A stretch of DNA of 64,000 bases. Origin: Drosophila persimilis (taxonomy: Eukaryota; Arthropoda; Insecta; Diptera; Drosophilidae). Positions within the stretch are counted from its first letter, which is position 1; every line of letters starts with the position of its first letter. The position numbers and the translations under genes are program-made. Below are positions 61,355-64,000 of this stretch, in pieces. The stretch lies in NCBI RefSeq assembly GCF_003286085.1, contig NW_020825288.1, positions 12,524,001 through 12,588,000 of the forward strand, in the 5' to 3' direction. The notes under the pieces were generated by a model, which ran no database searches, was not told the DNA's origin, and saw nothing but the letters and a program-made list of their open reading frames with translations.

Positions 61355-61365
61355 CGGTCACACTG
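61355..61365 (+). promoter_or_regulatory. Motif 1 (M1BP) element, probable Myo95E promoter
   Basis: CGGTCACACTG matches YGGTCACACTR at ten of eleven positions (last base G fits R). It is oriented toward Myo95E, 423 bp upstream of its ATG. Together with Motif 6 at 61303 it forms the known Motif 1/6 class of housekeeping promoter. Confidence 0.6.
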
Positions 61366-61787
61366 CTGCAAAATGCCTCAATATCTGAAAAGGTAAACAA
61401 AATGTACAATTCGGGCAAAAGAAAAGTCAATTTGTGTTGATGCGAAGGCTGGAGAGTGCAACTTTCAAATTTGATCCACAAGAGCTGTGTGCGGCCACCA
61501 CTTGCCAAGATATCTCTATGTTCTCGGTGGCGAGGCTGTTGCTCGACGCGAGCCAGAAACTGAAAATCAATAATTCAATCAGAAAATCAAAACACGGATT
61601 TGCCCAGATGCAAGCACACGCTCGCGATAAATTATGCAATTGTTGCAGCCACTAACACTTCTTCTTTCACGCCTTTTCACGCCCCCCTGCAGTTGATATA
61701 TTCAAATGTTGGGCTCGTTTTCTGCTGCTTCTCTTGCTGCCATTACTGCTGCCGTGCACGACGACGTTGTTGTAATTGGGTGTCGCA

Positions 61788-63988
61788 ATGGAACAGGAAA
61801 TCGGCACCTGGGACTCGGTGCTGCTCGAGAATCTGTCCGAGGATAGTTTTATAAACAACATCCACCAGCGCTATAAGCGCGATCATATATATGTAAGCAT
61901 ACATGTGTACATGATTTGTGTGCCATTTATATAGTATTTAATTGTCCCTTTTAGACCTACATTGGAACTTCTGTTGTGGCTCTGAATCCATATCATCACA
62001 TATCCGAGCACTCGCTGGACAATGTCCGCAACTATGGCGACAAGGGCATCTTCCAGCTGCCTCCCCACATGTAAGTAGCGGATTGAAATCCATGCCCCAT
62101 GCCACAGCTTCATTCTCTTCCGTGGTTTCCTTTCAGCTACGGCCTCACCAACCTGGCCTACCAATCCCTCAAGGATCACAGCGAGGACCAGTGCGTGCTG
62201 CTCACGGGGGAGAGCGGTGCGGGAAAAACAGAGACATTTAAAATGATTGTCAACTTTCTGACTCACATACAGGATCGCCCGCTCTGCCACACTCCGAACA
62301 TCTTGCGCAAGCAATCTTCCACCAGCTCGGCCAGCGGAGTGGCAGTTCACGCCCACAGGCGAGCCTCGAGCAGCTGTTCTGGCACTGCCAACTTTATTAT
62401 TTGCAAGAACAGGGCCGAGAACACTCCGGCGGCGGCCATGGCACGTCGCCAGTCTCCGTCCCCTGGACCATCGCAGCGCTCGAGGACGCGTGACGAGAGC
62501 ATTGAACGCCAGAGCAGGCGGAATATGCGTGAGAAGATCGTGGACTTTGATTTCTCACACCATAAGAGCAGCGAAAACATCAGCACACTAATCGAAGCGC
62601 ATGCCGCCTCCTCACATCACTTGCATCCAACCAAGTCGTGCTTCAAGCACCAGCAGACTCAAGCCTGCATCGCCACTGCCACACCGCCCCAAAAGGGGGC
62701 AACCAGCAACACATCGCCCAAGTATGCCATGCTCTCGTATGGCGGCTGTCGCCAGTGCGGCCACAGCAAATGCATACGCGCCCAGAGCCTAGAGAAGGAG
62801 GAATGCGGCGCCGGGACCGAGTCGCCGATGCTGCTGCTGCGCGGCAGCAACAGTCGCCTATCATCCACCACCACCGCCCACCAAAGCAATCTGAATCGCG
62901 GTAGCTGCTCGAATCTGGTGCGCCAGCACTCCACTGAGAGTCAGCCAGAACGGGATCGGGATCGGCACTCTCTGATGGGTTCCACGCAACGTATATCGCT
63001 GTACGATGCACACAAGCTAAGCAAAGTGCTTGGCGAGTTGCCGCCACCACCGCCGCCGCATCCTAGCTCGGTTTCCGTCTCGGTGTCGCCTACGCCTTCG
63101 GCCAGCTCCTCTCTGCATCGACGCCACAAATCGCCTACACAACGACTGCGAGAATGCGTTACCTGTGCGGATGTCTTTCTCGAGGCCATGGGCAATGCCT
63201 GTACGCTGAAAAACAACAACTCCAGCCGATATGTAGGTGTCCCATGAATGATACCATGTGATCTTAAAAACTAAATGATTGTCTGGCTTTCAGGGAAAAC
63301 TGTTTGATATTGAAATCGATTTTAGGGGCGATCCGATGGGAGTGCACATAACCCACTGTAAGTAGAGCCCCCTGATAGGTCCCCTATACGAGTATATATA
63401 TAAATCCATGATCTATTTCGTTATTATCTCCATGCTTGCCCAAAAAGATATGCTGGAAAAGGTTTGCTCTTAGCCACGAAGCACTTTTTGATTTGAGTGT
63501 AAGATTTTTTGCTAATATTTCTCTCCCTCCCTTCCGCAGACTCGCATTACGGACACCATCATTGGCGAGCGAAACTTTCACATATTTTACCAATTACTAT
63601 TGGGGGCTGATCTCCAGTTGCTGAGTAAATGATTCACCCTACCTTTGCTTGTGCCTAATTCTAATAAATTGGAATCCTTTTAGAATCGCTCAAGCTGTAT
63701 CGAAATGTGGAAAAGTATGAGCTGCTGCGCAACACAACTGCCATGGAGGAGGATCGCTTAAACTTTCATTATACCAAGGTCAGTCCTCGGTCCTAGACTT
63801 TGAAGGTGTATAAACCTTTCTACGATCTGTTATTTTTTAGCGTTCTCTGGACGTACTGGGGCTTAGCTGTGATGAAACGAGCTCCATTTTTCGTGTCATT
63901 GCTGTGGTTCTGAAGCTGGGCAACTTTATCTTTGTGCCCGTGACCAATATCGATGGCACCGAGGGCTGTCAGGTGTCCAATGTGTATG
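61788..63988 (+). CDS. Myo95E: Unconventional myosin Myo95E, 5' half of motor domain
   Basis: CDS join 61788-61892, 61955-62070, 62137-63232, 63294-63357, 63448-63461, 63540-63624, 63684-63778, 63841-63988, then continuing past the window (donor GTAAGA at 63989). The start MEQEIGTWDSVLLENLSEDS lacks an SH3-like N-terminus, as in class I-like myosins. TYIGTSVVALNPY, P-loop GESGAGKT (residues 98-105), switch I NNNSSR (433-438), KLFDIEIDF, and GERNFHIFYQLL are visible. Between P-loop and switch I there are about 327 residues instead of roughly 45-50; the extra part is Ser/His/Arg/Pro-rich and looks disordered. A 14-nt microexon (63448-63461) codes YMLEK. The identification as Myo95E rests on remembered gene neighbourhood and the insert; the motor assignment is certain. 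Confidence 0.9.
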
Positions 63989-64000
63989 GTAAGATGTGGA

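Overview
The window looks like Drosophila genomic DNA, probably Muller element E (the counterpart of melanogaster 3R, region 95E-F). The basis is its short GT-AG introns, CAG/CAA-rich coding runs, Inr/DPE, DRE (TATCGATA) and Motif 1 promoter elements, and a gene set that I recognise from memory as Spps, twin (CCR4), a ZNFX1-type helicase, jnj (SMC6), an RWDD1 homologue, CHORD, a VIP36 lectin, Apc2, mRpS24, a TBC1D7 homologue and Myo95E. It is not melanogaster itself, and the species group (obscura?) is a guess. No database was consulted. Exon joins come from reading splice sites and checking that the reading frame closes.

Layout. 0-5 kb: the 3' part of Spps (+), convergent with an unrecognised 282-residue gene (-). 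5.2-25.4 kb: twin (+), with leucine-rich-repeat exons at the left, a 16.5 kb intron and nuclease exons at the right. The intron holds a same-strand 648-codon gene with its own Inr+DPE promoter, and a probable alternative twin first exon near 21.8 kb. 25.4-36.1 kb: a compact block of helicase (-), jnj (+), RWDD1 homologue (+) and CHORD (-). 36-53 kb: gene-poor; only a small secreted-protein gene (-) split by a 6.4 kb intron, plus simple repeats and old transposon debris. 53-64 kb: a second compact block of VIP36 homologue (+), Apc2 (-), mRpS24 (+), TBC1D7 homologue (-) and the 5' half of Myo95E (+, runs off the right edge).

Functions. This is a housekeeping neighbourhood and not a pathway cluster: transcription and Polycomb recruitment (Spps), mRNA deadenylation (twin), RNA helicase, genome maintenance (jnj), translation (RWDD1, mRpS24), HSP90 co-chaperone (CHORD), secretory lectin (VIP36), Wnt and cytoskeleton (Apc2), TORC1/Rab control (TBC1D7) and membrane-actin motor (Myo95E). 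I found no convincing new multi-gene system. The items most worth a second look are the nested 648-residue gene, the LRR-less twin isoform, the roughly 280-residue insertion between the P-loop and switch I of the myosin, the tiny secreted protein with a giant intron, and a dispersed repeat carrying Motif 6 that abuts the Motif 1 promoter of Myo95E.
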